25,866 nt of DNA from a virus. A model generated the notes under the pieces. That model did not search any database. It worked only from the letters and a program-made list of their open reading frames with translations, and was not told the DNA's origin. The translations under genes were made by a program, and so were the position numbers. The DNA is taken from positions 1-25,866 of the IMG/VR virus record IMGVR_UViG_3300034200_000178; one strand, 5' to 3'. This document shows positions 1 to 8,266 of the stretch, piece after piece; position 1 is the stretch's first letter, and each line of letters begins with the position of its first letter.

Positions 1-633
1 GATAATTGGCTGTTGCAGAAACGAACGACGGACGACGGACGCACGCTGTTAATTGAAGCGGCGGGTATCGACTCCGGCGGTCACTTCACGCAACAGGTAT
101 ATGGATATGCCGCCAAACGAAAGGCCCGAAGGGTTTGGGCTATCAAAGGTGCGGGCGGATTCGGTCGATTGATTTGGCCGAAACGCGCAGGGCGGGCGGG
201 GCGCACGTCGGCACAAGTTTTTATTGTCGGCGTGGATACGGCGAAAGATGTTTTGTTTGGTCGACTAAAGCGAATACAGCAACCCGGTGCGGGTTACGTC
301 CACTTTGCTAATTCGCTCGACGAAGTGTACTTCGACCAACTAACCGCCGAAACGCTAGTACACCGCATGGTGCAGGGTCGACGTGTGCGTAGTTACCGCC
401 CGCGCACGTCTGGATCGCGTACAGAGGCGTTAGACTGTTTCGTGTACGCTTATGCGGCATTCATCGGTCGACAGGGGCCAATGGTTTTGCCGAATCGCAA
501 ATCAAACGAAAAACCTGTCGAGCAACCGGTAGCCGCAGCGACGCAAGTTGCCGAGCAACCGAAACCGGTTCGACGGCCATTGCCGAATCGACCGCGTGGT
601 GGTGGTGGCGGGTGGGTAAACGGGTGGAGATGA
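1..633 (+). CDS. Terminase large subunit, C-terminal part (GpA type), 5' truncated
   Basis: C-terminal nuclease part of the DNA-packaging terminase, the motor subunit that cuts concatemeric phage DNA and docks on the portal. The reading frame is open to base 1 (it starts DNWLLQKR), so the gene begins upstream; the TTG at 13 is not the true start. Family hallmarks of lambda GpA-like terminases are visible: an IDSGGHFTQQVYGY segment (DSGG followed by H and T) and, near the end, EALDCFVYAYAA. The last 50 residues are a Pro/Gln/Arg-rich tail ending in a glycine run, probably unstructured. The next gene starts one base after the stop, and the position ahead of the portal fits. The packaging mode (cos or headful) cannot be judged because the small subunit and cos region lie outside the window. 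Confidence 0.93.
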   Translation, partial: DNWLLQKRTTDDGRTLLIEAAGIDSGGHFTQQVYGYAAKRKARRVWAIKGAGGFGRLIWPKRAGRAGRTSAQVFIVGVDTAKDVLFGRLKRIQQPGAGYVHFANSLDEVYFDQLTAETLVHRMVQGRRVRSYRPRTSGSRTEALDCFVYAYAAFIGRQGPMVLPNRKSNEKPVEQPVAAATQVAEQPKPVRRPLPNRPRGGGGGWVNGWR

Positions 634-634
634 T

Positions 635-1222
635 ATGGCAAATTTATTTGATTCCAGCAACTACCCGGTAATAGAACCGGACACTTTACAGGCCGGGGAC
701 AGGTGGGCGTGGAAACGTCCCGACTTGATTAGCGACTATCCGTCTTCGGCATACTCGCTGTCGTATGTGTTCCGCCGTGACGTGACCGGCGAACGAATCG
801 CCGTTAGCGCGACGCCGGGATCAGATAGTTACGTTGTCGAAGTTGCATCTAGCACAACGGCAAACTACGAACCCGGAAAATACCATTGGGTCGCCTACAT
901 CACGCGCACGTCGGATTCGGCCCGCGTCGAAGTCGGCTACGGCACGACGGAAGTTAAGGCGAACAAAGCCACGTCGAGCGAGGACCCACGGTCGTTCGCC
1001 CAAATCGCGCTAGATAACATCGAAGCGTACTTAAAGGACCCGACCAACATTGCAGCCGCGTCGTACTCAATTGCGGGTCGCAGTTTGTCGCGTTGGAATC
1101 GCGCCGATTTGTTTGTCGAGCGTGACCGGCTGAAGGGCGAAGTCAACCGCGAGAAACAAGCCGAGAAACTCGCCCGTGGGCTAGGATCAAATAGCACGGT
1201 TCGTGTGAGGTTTACCGTATGA
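635..1222 (+). CDS. Small virion protein with gpW-like C-terminus, between terminase and portal
   Basis: 195 residues. Residues about 1-110 are beta-rich and look like an Ig-like or BppU-type sandwich (AGDRWAWKRP, then alternating polar and hydrophobic strands). Residues about 120-195 are helical and contain SYSIAGRSLSRWNRADLFVERDR, a pattern seen in gpW-type head-completion proteins and in small proteins encoded between terminase and portal of many lambda-like phages. It ends with a basic segment. Its stop overlaps the portal start (ATGA at 1219-1222), so the two are translationally coupled. Likely role: head completion or head-tail joining, inferred from position and the C-terminal pattern. 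The N-terminal domain could instead be decorative. The exact family is uncertain. Confidence 0.7.
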   Translation: MANLFDSSNYPVIEPDTLQAGDRWAWKRPDLISDYPSSAYSLSYVFRRDVTGERIAVSATPGSDSYVVEVASSTTANYEPGKYHWVAYITRTSDSARVEVGYGTTEVKANKATSSEDPRSFAQIALDNIEAYLKDPTNIAAASYSIAGRSLSRWNRADLFVERDRLKGEVNREKQAEKLARGLGSNSTVRVRFTV

Positions 1223-2658
1223 AGTTATTAGACCTTTTCAAGCGAACCCCGAAGAAACCCCGACGCCGCGCATTTGAAGCGGCCAACACTGGTCGATTGT
1301 TCAACGATTGGATGACGGCCACAAAGTCTGCCGACGCGGACATTCGATATACGCTTAAGGCAATGCGGGCGCGATCACGCGACCTTGCCCAAAACAACGA
1401 TTACGCACGACGTTACCTAGACTTGGTGGCAACCAACGTGGTCGGACCGCGTGGCATTACGCTACAGGTTCGCGCACGGGAGCCGAACGGCGCACTGGAT
1501 CAACTGGCAAACCAAATTTTGGAACGTGCCTTTTATCAATGGGGCAGACCAGGAATTTGCACAGTCGATGGCCGGTTGTCGTGGGTCGACGCGCAAAAAG
1601 TATTTATCGAATCGGTGGTGCGCGATGGCGAATGTTTCGTGTTGTTCGTGGAAGACGAAGCGAACCCGTTTCATTTCCGCTTGCAATTCATCGACGCCGA
1701 TTTGGTCGACCAAGACAAAAACGAAGTATTACCCGACGGAACCCAAATCCGCATGGGTGTCGAGGTTGACGCGACCGGGCGTCCGGTTGCGTATTACGTA
1801 AAGGTTCGCCATCCAGACGACTACCAATATTCGGGACAGTACGTCCGCGATATTCGTATCCCGGCTGATCGCATGATTCACGCATTTAGACAGGATCGCG
1901 TCGGACAGACACGCGGCACGCCGTGGACGGCAACCGCGATGACGCGGCTTAAAATGTTGGGCGGTTATGAAGAAGCCGAGTTAGTCGCCGCGAGAATCGG
2001 CGCGTCAAAAATGGGTTTCTTTATTTCGGAATCCGGCGACGAATTCCAAGCCGACGGCCCGAACGCCGACGGCACGCTAAATATGAACGCGCAACCCGGC
2101 GAGTTTATGCAACTTCCGGCGGGCGTAAACTTTAAGGAATACAACCCGCAGCATCCGTCGACCGCGTTTCGTGAATTCGAAAAGGCGATGTTGCGCGGTA
2201 TCGCGTCCGGCTTGGGCGTGTCTTACACGTCGCTTGCGAACGATTTGGAATCGGTTTCGTATTCGTCCATTCGCCAAGGGTTGTTAGAAGAACGCGACCA
2301 GTGGCGAACGGTCCAGCATTGGATGATCGAACACTTTTGCCAGCCGGTGTACTTGCGTTGGTTGCGTAACGCGCTGGACTTCGGCGCGGTATCGCTACCC
2401 GGCAACAAGTATTTTAAATTTAGCGAGACACAATGGGTTCCGCGTGGCTGGCAATGGGTCGACCCGCGCAATGAAGCCGAAGCGCAGATTGTCGCTATCA
2501 ACAACGGTTTGATGACGCGCACGCAAGCACTCGCCGAACGCGGGTTAGACATTGAAGACGTGTTGCGCGAAAGGGCATCCGAAGACGAACTAATTACATC
2601 GGTTGGCGTGACGTTGCCGGGTGGCACAGCGCCGCAGAATGTAGCACCGGGGGTTTAA
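1219..2658 (+). CDS. Portal protein, lambda gpB family
   Basis: 479 residues. Forms the dodecameric ring at one capsid vertex through which DNA is packaged and ejected, and on which the tail is mounted. The N-terminus has the lambda-portal signature: a basic start, a region with DIRYTLKAMRARSRDLAQNN, then YARRYLDLVATNVVGPRGI. Further on are the LQFIDADLVD and GYEEAELVAARIGASKMGFF segments and ASGLGVSYTSLANDLESVSYSSIRQGLLEER, all typical of the family. It is somewhat shorter than lambda gpB (533 residues), mostly for lack of a long C-terminal extension. It starts inside an ATGA overlap with the preceding gene. In lambda a protease gene follows directly; here six unrelated genes intervene. Confidence 0.96.
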   Translation: MKLLDLFKRTPKKPRRRAFEAANTGRLFNDWMTATKSADADIRYTLKAMRARSRDLAQNNDYARRYLDLVATNVVGPRGITLQVRAREPNGALDQLANQILERAFYQWGRPGICTVDGRLSWVDAQKVFIESVVRDGECFVLFVEDEANPFHFRLQFIDADLVDQDKNEVLPDGTQIRMGVEVDATGRPVAYYVKVRHPDDYQYSGQYVRDIRIPADRMIHAFRQDRVGQTRGTPWTATAMTRLKMLGGYEEAELVAARIGASKMGFFISESGDEFQADGPNADGTLNMNAQPGEFMQLPAGVNFKEYNPQHPSTAFREFEKAMLRGIASGLGVSYTSLANDLESVSYSSIRQGLLEERDQWRTVQHWMIEHFCQPVYLRWLRNALDFGAVSLPGNKYFKFSETQWVPRGWQWVDPRNEAEAQIVAINNGLMTRTQALAERGLDIEDVLRERASEDELITSVGVTLPGGTAPQNVAPGV

Positions 2659-2659
2659 C

Positions 2660-3004
2660 ATGGCCGGTACTCACGACATTGTTTGCGATCAAGGCGCGAC
2701 ATTTACGCGTATATTCACTTGGGAAGATTCCAGCGGCATTCCTATTGACTTAACTTTGTATACGGCGCGAATGCAAGTGCGGGCTACGATTGGCTCACTT
2801 TCCACCCTGCTGTCACTGACAACAGAAAACGGTGGTATATCACTGGGTGGCACAGCAGGAACTATTACCGTCACTGCAACGGCTATACAAACCGCAGCCG
2901 TCGCAGCCGGTTGTTATGTATACGACCTTGAAATGGTGACGGGTGCAGTTGTCACGCGTTTAGTGCAAGGATCATTCACAGTTGATGCCGAGGTGACGCG
3001 ATGA
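2660..3004 (+). CDS. Small Ig-like/BppU-N-like structural protein
   Basis: 114 residues, almost entirely predicted beta-strand: [20 protein letters not shown], then [13 protein letters not shown], and a closing ETTR-like edge ([11 protein letters not shown]). This pattern is widespread in small phage proteins encoded beside tail fibre genes and resembles the N-terminal beta-sandwich of BppU-type baseplate proteins. It starts one base after the portal stop, and its own stop overlaps the collagen fibre start (ATGA at 3001-3004). Coupled translation with the fibre suggests it is an adaptor or stoichiometric partner of the fibre. The assignment rests on pattern and context only. Confidence 0.72.
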   Translation: MAGTHDIVCDQGATFTRIFTWEDSSGIPIDLTLYTARMQVRATIGSLSTLLSLTTENGGISLGGTAGTITVTATAIQTAAVAAGCYVYDLEMVTGAVVTRLVQGSFTVDAEVTR

Positions 3005-5286
3005 GCGAAACCAAGTTGAATAACATTATTGTTTCCGAGACAACGCAAAACGTCATTGTGCGTGCGCCGGGTCCATCCGGTGCGGCTGGTCCTACTGGTC
3101 CAACCGGATCGACGGGCGCGACTGGTATAACGGGGCCAACCGGCGCGACCGGTGCATTTGGACCGACCGGACCGACCGGCGTGCAAGGCGCACAAGGCAT
3201 CGTTGGACCAACTGGCGCAACCGGCAACGTCGGGCCTACTGGTCCGACTGGCAGTCAAGGTATCCAAGGCGTCATTGGTCCGACAGGACCACAAGGCGTG
3301 CAAGGCATCCAAGGCGTGCAGGGTGTAGTTGGTCCGACTGGTCCACAGGGAATCCAAGGCGTGATTGGTCCGACCGGGCCAACTGGTAATACCGGCGCAA
3401 CTGGTCCACAAGGCCCAACAGGGCCAACCGGCGCACAAGGCGATGCGTCAACTGTGCCGGGGCCAACTGGTCCGCAAGGCATCCAAGGCGTGCAGGGCGA
3501 AACCGGAGCGCAGGGAATCGCGGGGCCAACTGGTCCGCAGGGCGCACAGGGTGATACCGGCCCTACGGGTCCGACTGGCGCAGCATCTAATGTTGCTGGT
3601 CCTACCGGACCTACCGGGGCGCAGGGCGTCCAAGGTGATATTGGACCGACCGGCCCGCAAGGGCCGCAGGGTATCCAAGGCGTACAAGGCAACGTTGGGC
3701 CTACTGGCGCAACTGGCGATATTGGCCCAACTGGTCCAACGGGTGCAGCGTCTAACGTAGCCGGTCCGACAGGCCCGACCGGTCCGCAAGGCGCAGACGG
3801 GCAATCGTCAAGTTTCTACGAATATCAAGCGGACACGAACGCGACAAGCGGCGTTCCTACTGCCGGTCATTTGTACTGGAACAATGCCACGCAGATTTCA
3901 GCGACCGCGATTGTTTTGAGCCATTTGGAACAAAACAATTTAGACATAGATATTTTCTTGGCGATTTTGAAGGATGGCGATGTTATCGTCCTCCAAGATC
4001 GTAATAATTCCGCGAACTTTCAAAAATGGGAAGTTAACGGAACGCCGACCGTCGTATCAAACAGTTATGTTTCGGTTCCCGTTACGCTAGTCACTTCAGG
4101 CGGCACAGGCACAACCAATTTTGCTAACAACCATCAACTGATTGTTGTTATTCAGTCTGTCGGTTTAGTCGGTCCGACCGGACCGCAAGGTGTAACGGGT
4201 CCAACTGGCCCGGTTTCTACCGTTCCCGGTCCGACTGGTCCAACCGGGCCGCAAGGTATCCAAGGTGACGTTGGCCCAACTGGACCGCAAGGATCGCAAG
4301 GTATCCAAGGCATACAAGGCGACGTTGGCCCGACTGGTCCGACAGGATCGCAAGGTATCCAAGGTGTGACCGGTCCGACTGGTCCACAGGGGATACAGGG
4401 TGTCGCTGGTCCAACAGGCCCGACAGGTATACAAGGTATACAGGGCGAAGTTGGACCGACAGGACCGCAGGGAATCCAAGGCGTCCAAGGTGTCCAAGGC
4501 GAAGTCGGCCCGACTGGTCCGACAGGTCCACAGGGTATACAGGGTGTCGCGGGGCCGACTGGACCGACTGGTAGCACTGGCGCAACTGGCGCTGTTGGAC
4601 CTACCGGACCAACTGGCGCGACAGGCGATACCGGACCAACTGGCCCGCAAGGTGTACAGGGTATACAGGGCGTGCAAGGTGCGACCGGTCCGACTGGCGC
4701 AACGCCGACAGTTGGCGGCAGCGATACACAAGTGCTGTTCAACGACGCTGGCGCTATCGGTGGCGATGCTGGTTTTACTTACAATAAAACCACGGACGCG
4801 GGAAGCATTGGCGCGTTAGCACTTTCGGCTGGCAATTTGTCGTTTACGACTACAGGCCAGCGCATCACGGGCGATTTCAGCAATGCGACGCCGGTTAACC
4901 GGCCAATGTTCCAAAGCAGTACGACAAACGGGTACACAGTTGTTCGTGCAATACCAAACGGAACCAGCCAATACGCTGAAATCGGGCTTGGTAATAACTC
5001 CGACGCGACTTCCGCTACTTCAACATTTTTTATGTCATTGAGCGCGACAGAGGCGCGAATTGCCTCTAGTCAAGCAAATACAGGGACATTGCTTCCGCTA
5101 ACTTTTCAAGTTGGAGGGAACGAAAGATTTCGTATTGACACATCAGGACAATTAGGCATCGGCGGCGCTAACTATGGTTCGTCCGGTCAAGTTTTGACTA
5201 GCAATGGCAGTGGTGCGGCCCCAAGTTGGCAGAGTGCCGGTGGCGGAGCGCCGGATTACATAACACAATCTTACGGTATCGTTTGA
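3001..5286 (+). CDS. Collagen-like fibre protein (Gly-Pro-Thr repeats)
   Basis: 761 residues. Residues about 1-20 form a short non-collagen N-terminus that probably attaches to the virion. Residues about 21-268 are Gly-X-Y repeats dominated by GPT, GPQ, GIQ and GVQ triplets with two AASNVA interruptions. Residues about 269-388 are a globular insert ([17 protein letters not shown] onward). Residues about 389-572 are a second collagen-like stretch. Residues about 573-761 are a C-terminal domain with fibre-like motifs ([11 protein letters not shown], then [16 protein letters not shown]). Phage collagen-like regions form trimeric triple helices without hydroxyproline, so this is probably a flexible homotrimeric fibre whose C-terminus binds a surface. 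It could be a side tail fibre or, given its place among head genes, a head fibre. GPT triplets are the O-glycosylated type in Bacillus BclA, and a glycosyltransferase gene lies downstream. Confidence 0.93.
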   Translation: MSETKLNNIIVSETTQNVIVRAPGPSGAAGPTGPTGSTGATGITGPTGATGAFGPTGPTGVQGAQGIVGPTGATGNVGPTGPTGSQGIQGVIGPTGPQGVQGIQGVQGVVGPTGPQGIQGVIGPTGPTGNTGATGPQGPTGPTGAQGDASTVPGPTGPQGIQGVQGETGAQGIAGPTGPQGAQGDTGPTGPTGAASNVAGPTGPTGAQGVQGDIGPTGPQGPQGIQGVQGNVGPTGATGDIGPTGPTGAASNVAGPTGPTGPQGADGQSSSFYEYQADTNATSGVPTAGHLYWNNATQISATAIVLSHLEQNNLDIDIFLAILKDGDVIVLQDRNNSANFQKWEVNGTPTVVSNSYVSVPVTLVTSGGTGTTNFANNHQLIVVIQSVGLVGPTGPQGVTGPTGPVSTVPGPTGPTGPQGIQGDVGPTGPQGSQGIQGIQGDVGPTGPTGSQGIQGVTGPTGPQGIQGVAGPTGPTGIQGIQGEVGPTGPQGIQGVQGVQGEVGPTGPTGPQGIQGVAGPTGPTGSTGATGAVGPTGPTGATGDTGPTGPQGVQGIQGVQGATGPTGATPTVGGSDTQVLFNDAGAIGGDAGFTYNKTTDAGSIGALALSAGNLSFTTTGQRITGDFSNATPVNRPMFQSSTTNGYTVVRAIPNGTSQYAEIGLGNNSDATSATSTFFMSLSATEARIASSQANTGTLLPLTFQVGGNERFRIDTSGQLGIGGANYGSSGQVLTSNGSGAAPSWQSAGGGAPDYITQSYGIV
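3064..3804 (+). repeat. Tandem Gly-X-Y coding repeats, first collagen block
   Basis: Degenerate 9-base periodicity (GGN CCN ACN / GGN NNN CAA) encoding about 80 Gly-X-Y triplets. Glycine, proline and threonine codons vary freely at third positions. Two perfect 20-residue protein repeats centred on AASNVA (3559-3618 and 3724-3783) differ by synonymous changes in 14 of 20 codons. The repeat is therefore kept at protein level but not at DNA level. Confidence 0.9.
4165..4716 (+). repeat. Tandem Gly-X-Y coding repeats, second collagen block
   Basis: About 60 further Gly-X-Y triplets, richer than the first block in GIQGVQG and GPTGPQG units, with the same 9-base periodicity and scattered third-position changes. 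The repeats give rise to several long but spurious ORFs on the opposite strand. Confidence 0.88.
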
Positions 5287-5297
5287 GGTAATCAAAA

Positions 5298-5681
5298 ATG
5301 GCAACAGCAGCACAATACGCAGCGACCCCGCGTGCAGCAGTCGGGCAAGTCGTAACAGCCAACACTAACCGTGATGGCACAGGCACGCTTGCGACAATCT
5401 TTACGGCTGGATCGTCTGGATCGCGTGTCGATGACATTAAAATTCAAGCGTTAGCGACAACGACAGCCGGTGTCGTGCGTTTGTTTTTGCACGACGGCAC
5501 TAACGCTCGACTATGGCAAGAAATCATGGTCACAGCGACTACTCCTAGCACATCCGTACAGGCATTTAATACGACGCTTTATAATCAAGCGTTAGTTTTG
5601 CCCAATGGTTGGTCGCTTCGCGCATCAACCAATAATGCCGAAGGTTTTAATATTTTGGTGACTCGCGCTGGAGACTTCTAA
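5298..5681 (+). CDS. Small beta-rich structural protein, fibre-associated
   Basis: 127 residues, no catalytic motif. Alternating strands: VGQVVTANTNRDGTGTLATIFTAG, then VDDIKIQALATTTAGVVRLFLHDG and a final EGFNILVTRAGDF, resembling a compact beta-sandwich found in small phage structural proteins. A Shine-Dalgarno-like GAGGT overlaps the end of the fibre gene, about 8 bases before the ATG. It lies between the collagen fibre and the glycine-rich adhesin, 2 bases from the latter. Likely a small decoration, cap or adaptor protein of the same fibre set. This role is inferred from position, and no family can be named with certainty. Confidence 0.72.
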   Translation: MATAAQYAATPRAAVGQVVTANTNRDGTGTLATIFTAGSSGSRVDDIKIQALATTTAGVVRLFLHDGTNARLWQEIMVTATTPSTSVQAFNTTLYNQALVLPNGWSLRASTNNAEGFNILVTRAGDF

Positions 5682-5683
5682 AA

Positions 5684-6778
5684 ATGAACCCCGGAACATA
5701 CGCAGGAGTTGGGAGCGGCGCATCGGGTGACACAATCACCGGATTTCAGCAATCGCACATCATCAAAACTTCGCAATCTATTACAGCGCCAGCCGGAACA
5801 AAACGCATTGAAGCATTGATTGCTGGCGGTGGCGGGTCCGGTGGTGGAAATACCGGCGGCGGCGGTTTTGGTGGGCTTGCTGTAATGGGCATTCCTGTTA
5901 CTGGTAGACCATACGATATTGTTGTTGGCGCTGGCGGCATCAATAGCGCACCGGGGAATCCGTCGCAAGTTTGGTCGGCTGGCATGATGTACGCCGAGGT
6001 TGGCGGCGGCGGCGGACATGGCGCCGGAGAGGCAAAAAATGGACGCTCTGGCGGCTCTGGTAGTGGTTCTGGTTCGCAAAACTTTGGTGGGCATGGTGGA
6101 GCGCCACCGTTTGGTGAGTTGCTCTGGTATTACGCGCCAACGTATTCAAATATAACTTGGCAACCAAGAAACACGGCATACCCGGAGACTGTTTACGGAA
6201 CAAATAATGCGGGATTTGGCGCGTATTACAACGGAAACAGCGGTACGTATGCCTTACAAGCGATACGCGGATCGCTAGGCGGCGGCGGTGGCGGCGGTTC
6301 TGCTGCTATTGGTCCCGCGTATGGCGGTGGCGGCGGTGGCGGCGAACCTACCTACGGAGGAACCGCAGGTAACTTGGGTGGCGGCGGCGGATCGATGAGT
6401 AATGGCGGCGTTTACGCTGGTGGATCATTGACAACGGTTAGCATTTGGGGAATTACAGGCAAGGCTAACGGAAACGGCGCTAACGGCGGTGCTGGCGGCG
6501 GCGGCGGTTTGTTAGGTGCTGGAGTAACTGGGTCATATACGCTTGGCGCATTGATTGGTTACACCTCCGACTGGGACCCGATATATTACGTAAATTATAC
6601 TGGCGGCGATGGTGGCGACGGTGGTGGTGGCGGCGGCGGTGTATACGTACCCGGATTTGTGCAAGTTTACTATGACGCACAGGGACAATATTGGGATCAA
6701 TATGTACAGCCAATAGGTCCAAATTTACGCAATGGAAATGGCGGAAACGGATTCGTCATTCTTCGATTTTTCTTTTGA
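5684..6778 (+). CDS. Glycine-rich tail fibre/adhesin protein
   Basis: 364 residues with many poly-glycine runs (GGGGSGGG, GGGGGGGS, GGGGGGGE, GGDGGDGGGGGGG), separated by variable loops rich in Tyr, Asn and Trp. The N-terminal motif ITAPAGTKRIEALIAGGGG and the C-terminal ending GGNGFVILRFFF are typical of the glycine-rich fold of phage adhesins, in which a sandwich of polyglycine II helices presents hypervariable loops (as in S16-type gp38). It is therefore a good candidate for host receptor recognition at the tip of the collagen-like fibre encoded just upstream. The start is ATG, 2 bases after the preceding stop. The fold assignment is inferred from composition and motifs. Confidence 0.82.
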   Translation: MNPGTYAGVGSGASGDTITGFQQSHIIKTSQSITAPAGTKRIEALIAGGGGSGGGNTGGGGFGGLAVMGIPVTGRPYDIVVGAGGINSAPGNPSQVWSAGMMYAEVGGGGGHGAGEAKNGRSGGSGSGSGSQNFGGHGGAPPFGELLWYYAPTYSNITWQPRNTAYPETVYGTNNAGFGAYYNGNSGTYALQAIRGSLGGGGGGGSAAIGPAYGGGGGGGEPTYGGTAGNLGGGGGSMSNGGVYAGGSLTTVSIWGITGKANGNGANGGAGGGGGLLGAGVTGSYTLGALIGYTSDWDPIYYVNYTGGDGGDGGGGGGGVYVPGFVQVYYDAQGQYWDQYVQPIGPNLRNGNGGNGFVILRFFF

Positions 6779-6786
6779 GGTGTGAC

Positions 6787-7194
6787 ATGGGACTATATGC
6801 CATCGTTAAAGGCGGAATTGTCGATGCTGTTGCTATAGCGGATTCGCCACTCGAAACCGACGGAATCTGGATTTGCATAGACGACATGGACCCGAAGCCG
6901 TTTCGCGGGTGGGCATACGAAGATGGCGTATTTTCTTATGAAGCGCCAAAAGTATATGTAAAGAAATCGACAATCCGCGCTGTTTTGTCGGACGTGTGGG
7001 AAAAAATTGAGAATGCCGCGTCATCGGACGACAATGTAAAGCAATGGCTCGATAAGATTGCATTGCAAGAATCGCAAGAATTTACTCAACAATACATAGA
7101 TGAATTGCTTTCACTTGTTAAAGGCAAACTAATTACATTGCAGCAATTCGAGAAATTGCGACCGAATAGTGGTTTTTATATCGAAATCGAATAG
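6787..7194 (+). CDS. Small fibre-associated protein of unknown function
   Basis: 135 residues. The ATG at 6787 is chosen because GAGGTG lies at 6777-6782, right at the end of the adhesin gene, and the protein from here (MGLYAIVKGGIVDAVAIAD) has a natural start; a longer in-frame version from 6691 would begin inside the adhesin gene. Residues 1-60 are beta-rich with a DGIWICIDDMDPKPFRGWAYEDGVFSYE pattern seen in short N-terminal domains of fibre-assembly or fibre-associated proteins. Residues about 65-125 are helical and charged (VKKSTIRAVLSDVWEKIE). This fits a chaperone or accessory for the adhesin, but no family is recognised with confidence. Confidence 0.75.
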   Translation: MGLYAIVKGGIVDAVAIADSPLETDGIWICIDDMDPKPFRGWAYEDGVFSYEAPKVYVKKSTIRAVLSDVWEKIENAASSDDNVKQWLDKIALQESQEFTQQYIDELLSLVKGKLITLQQFEKLRPNSGFYIEIE

Positions 7195-7201
7195 GTGAAA
7201 T

Positions 7202-8266
7202 TTGAAAATTGCCGTTTACGCTATCAGCAAGAACGAAGCGCATTTTGTTAAGCGATTTTGCGAATCTGCAAAAGACGCCGATTTAATACTGATAGCCGAC
7301 ACTGGCAGTACGGACGATACCGCGATTGTTGCCGCCGAATGTGGCGCAGTTGTCCAAGATATTTGTATCACGCCATGGCGATTCGATACGGCGAGAAATG
7401 CGGCACTGGCACTATTGCCGCGTGACATAGACGTTTGCATTTCGCTCGACCTTGACGAAGTATTGGAACCGGGCTGGCGCGAGGAAATCGAACGCGTCTG
7501 GACGGAAGGCACAACCCGGTTGCGGTATTACTTCGATTGGGGTTGCGGGATTAAATTTCTGTACGAAAAAATCCACGCACGGCATGGTTACTTGTGGCAT
7601 CACCCATGTCACGAATACCCCGTGCCGGATGGCCGTATAACGGAAGTGTGGGCGCAGACTGACAAACTTTTGGTTAGCCATCATCCCGACCCGACGAAAA
7701 GTCGTGGACAGTATTTAGATTTGTTGGCGGTATCGGTAAAGGAAGACCCGCACTGTCCGCGCAATGCGTTTTATTACGCACGCGAACTGACCTTTTATCA
7801 GAAGTGGCACGAAGCAATAGCCGCTTTGAATAAGTATCTTGCCATGCCGCAAGCGACGTGGCCGAACGAACGCTGTTACGCGTACCGCTTACTTGGCAAG
7901 TCGCACGCCGAGTTAAACGATTACGCGCAAGCCGAAGGGTACTTATTAAAAGCGTGTTCGGAAGCACCGAATACCCGCGAACCGTGGTGCGAATTAGCAA
8001 TGCTGTATTACCGGCAAAACCGGTGGGCGGAGTGCTACGCGGCGTCGATGCGGGCGCTGTCGATTAAGGATCGTGCGCTGGTTTATACGTGCGACCCGGC
8101 GGTATGGGGCCACTGGCCGAACGACCTAGCCGCCGTGTCCGCGTGGCATTTAGGACTGCAAGCCGTAGCAGTCGAGCAAGGCAAACTAGCCGTAGAAGCG
8201 TCGCCAGATAACGCAAGACTGGCCGAAAATCTCAAATGGTATTTGGGAGAAAAACATGGCGATTGA
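7202..8266 (+). CDS. Family 2 glycosyltransferase with C-terminal TPR-like repeats
   Basis: 354 residues. The N-terminal GT-A domain begins MKIAVYAISKNEAHFVKRF and carries DTGSTD (residues 33-38, nucleotide-sugar binding) and DLDEVL (83-88, the metal-binding DxD). The C-terminal half (about 185-340) is helical with TPR-like repeats (EAIAALNKYL, then LGKSHAELNDYAQAEGYLLKAC, then LAMLYYRQNRWAECYAASMRAL). This GT2-TPR architecture is found in enzymes that glycosylate peptides or proteins. The start is TTG, with AGGTGA at 7193-7198. The end overlaps the capsid ORF by 11 bases. It directly follows the fibre genes and precedes the capsid gene, so plausible substrates are a fibre or the capsid; host surface sugar is an alternative. 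The acceptor cannot be read from sequence. Confidence 0.88.
   Translation: MKIAVYAISKNEAHFVKRFCESAKDADLILIADTGSTDDTAIVAAECGAVVQDICITPWRFDTARNAALALLPRDIDVCISLDLDEVLEPGWREEIERVWTEGTTRLRYYFDWGCGIKFLYEKIHARHGYLWHHPCHEYPVPDGRITEVWAQTDKLLVSHHPDPTKSRGQYLDLLAVSVKEDPHCPRNAFYYARELTFYQKWHEAIAALNKYLAMPQATWPNERCYAYRLLGKSHAELNDYAQAEGYLLKACSEAPNTREPWCELAMLYYRQNRWAECYAASMRALSIKDRALVYTCDPAVWGHWPNDLAAVSAWHLGLQAVAVEQGKLAVEASPDNARLAENLKWYLGEKHGD

Noticed and set aside
3001-4742. Long ORFs on the - strand and in other + frames across the collagen blocks (such as 3255-3692 and 4152-4742), and the idea of a CRISPR-like repeat array
   Set aside because: They arise from the periodic GGN-CCN-ACN coding repeats of the real + strand fibre gene. 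The repeats are 9-base coding units without spacers.
6691-6786. Longer in-frame start for the small protein ending at 7194
   Set aside because: It lies inside the adhesin gene and yields an out-of-character basic N-terminus; ATG 6787 has GAGGTG upstream and a natural protein start.
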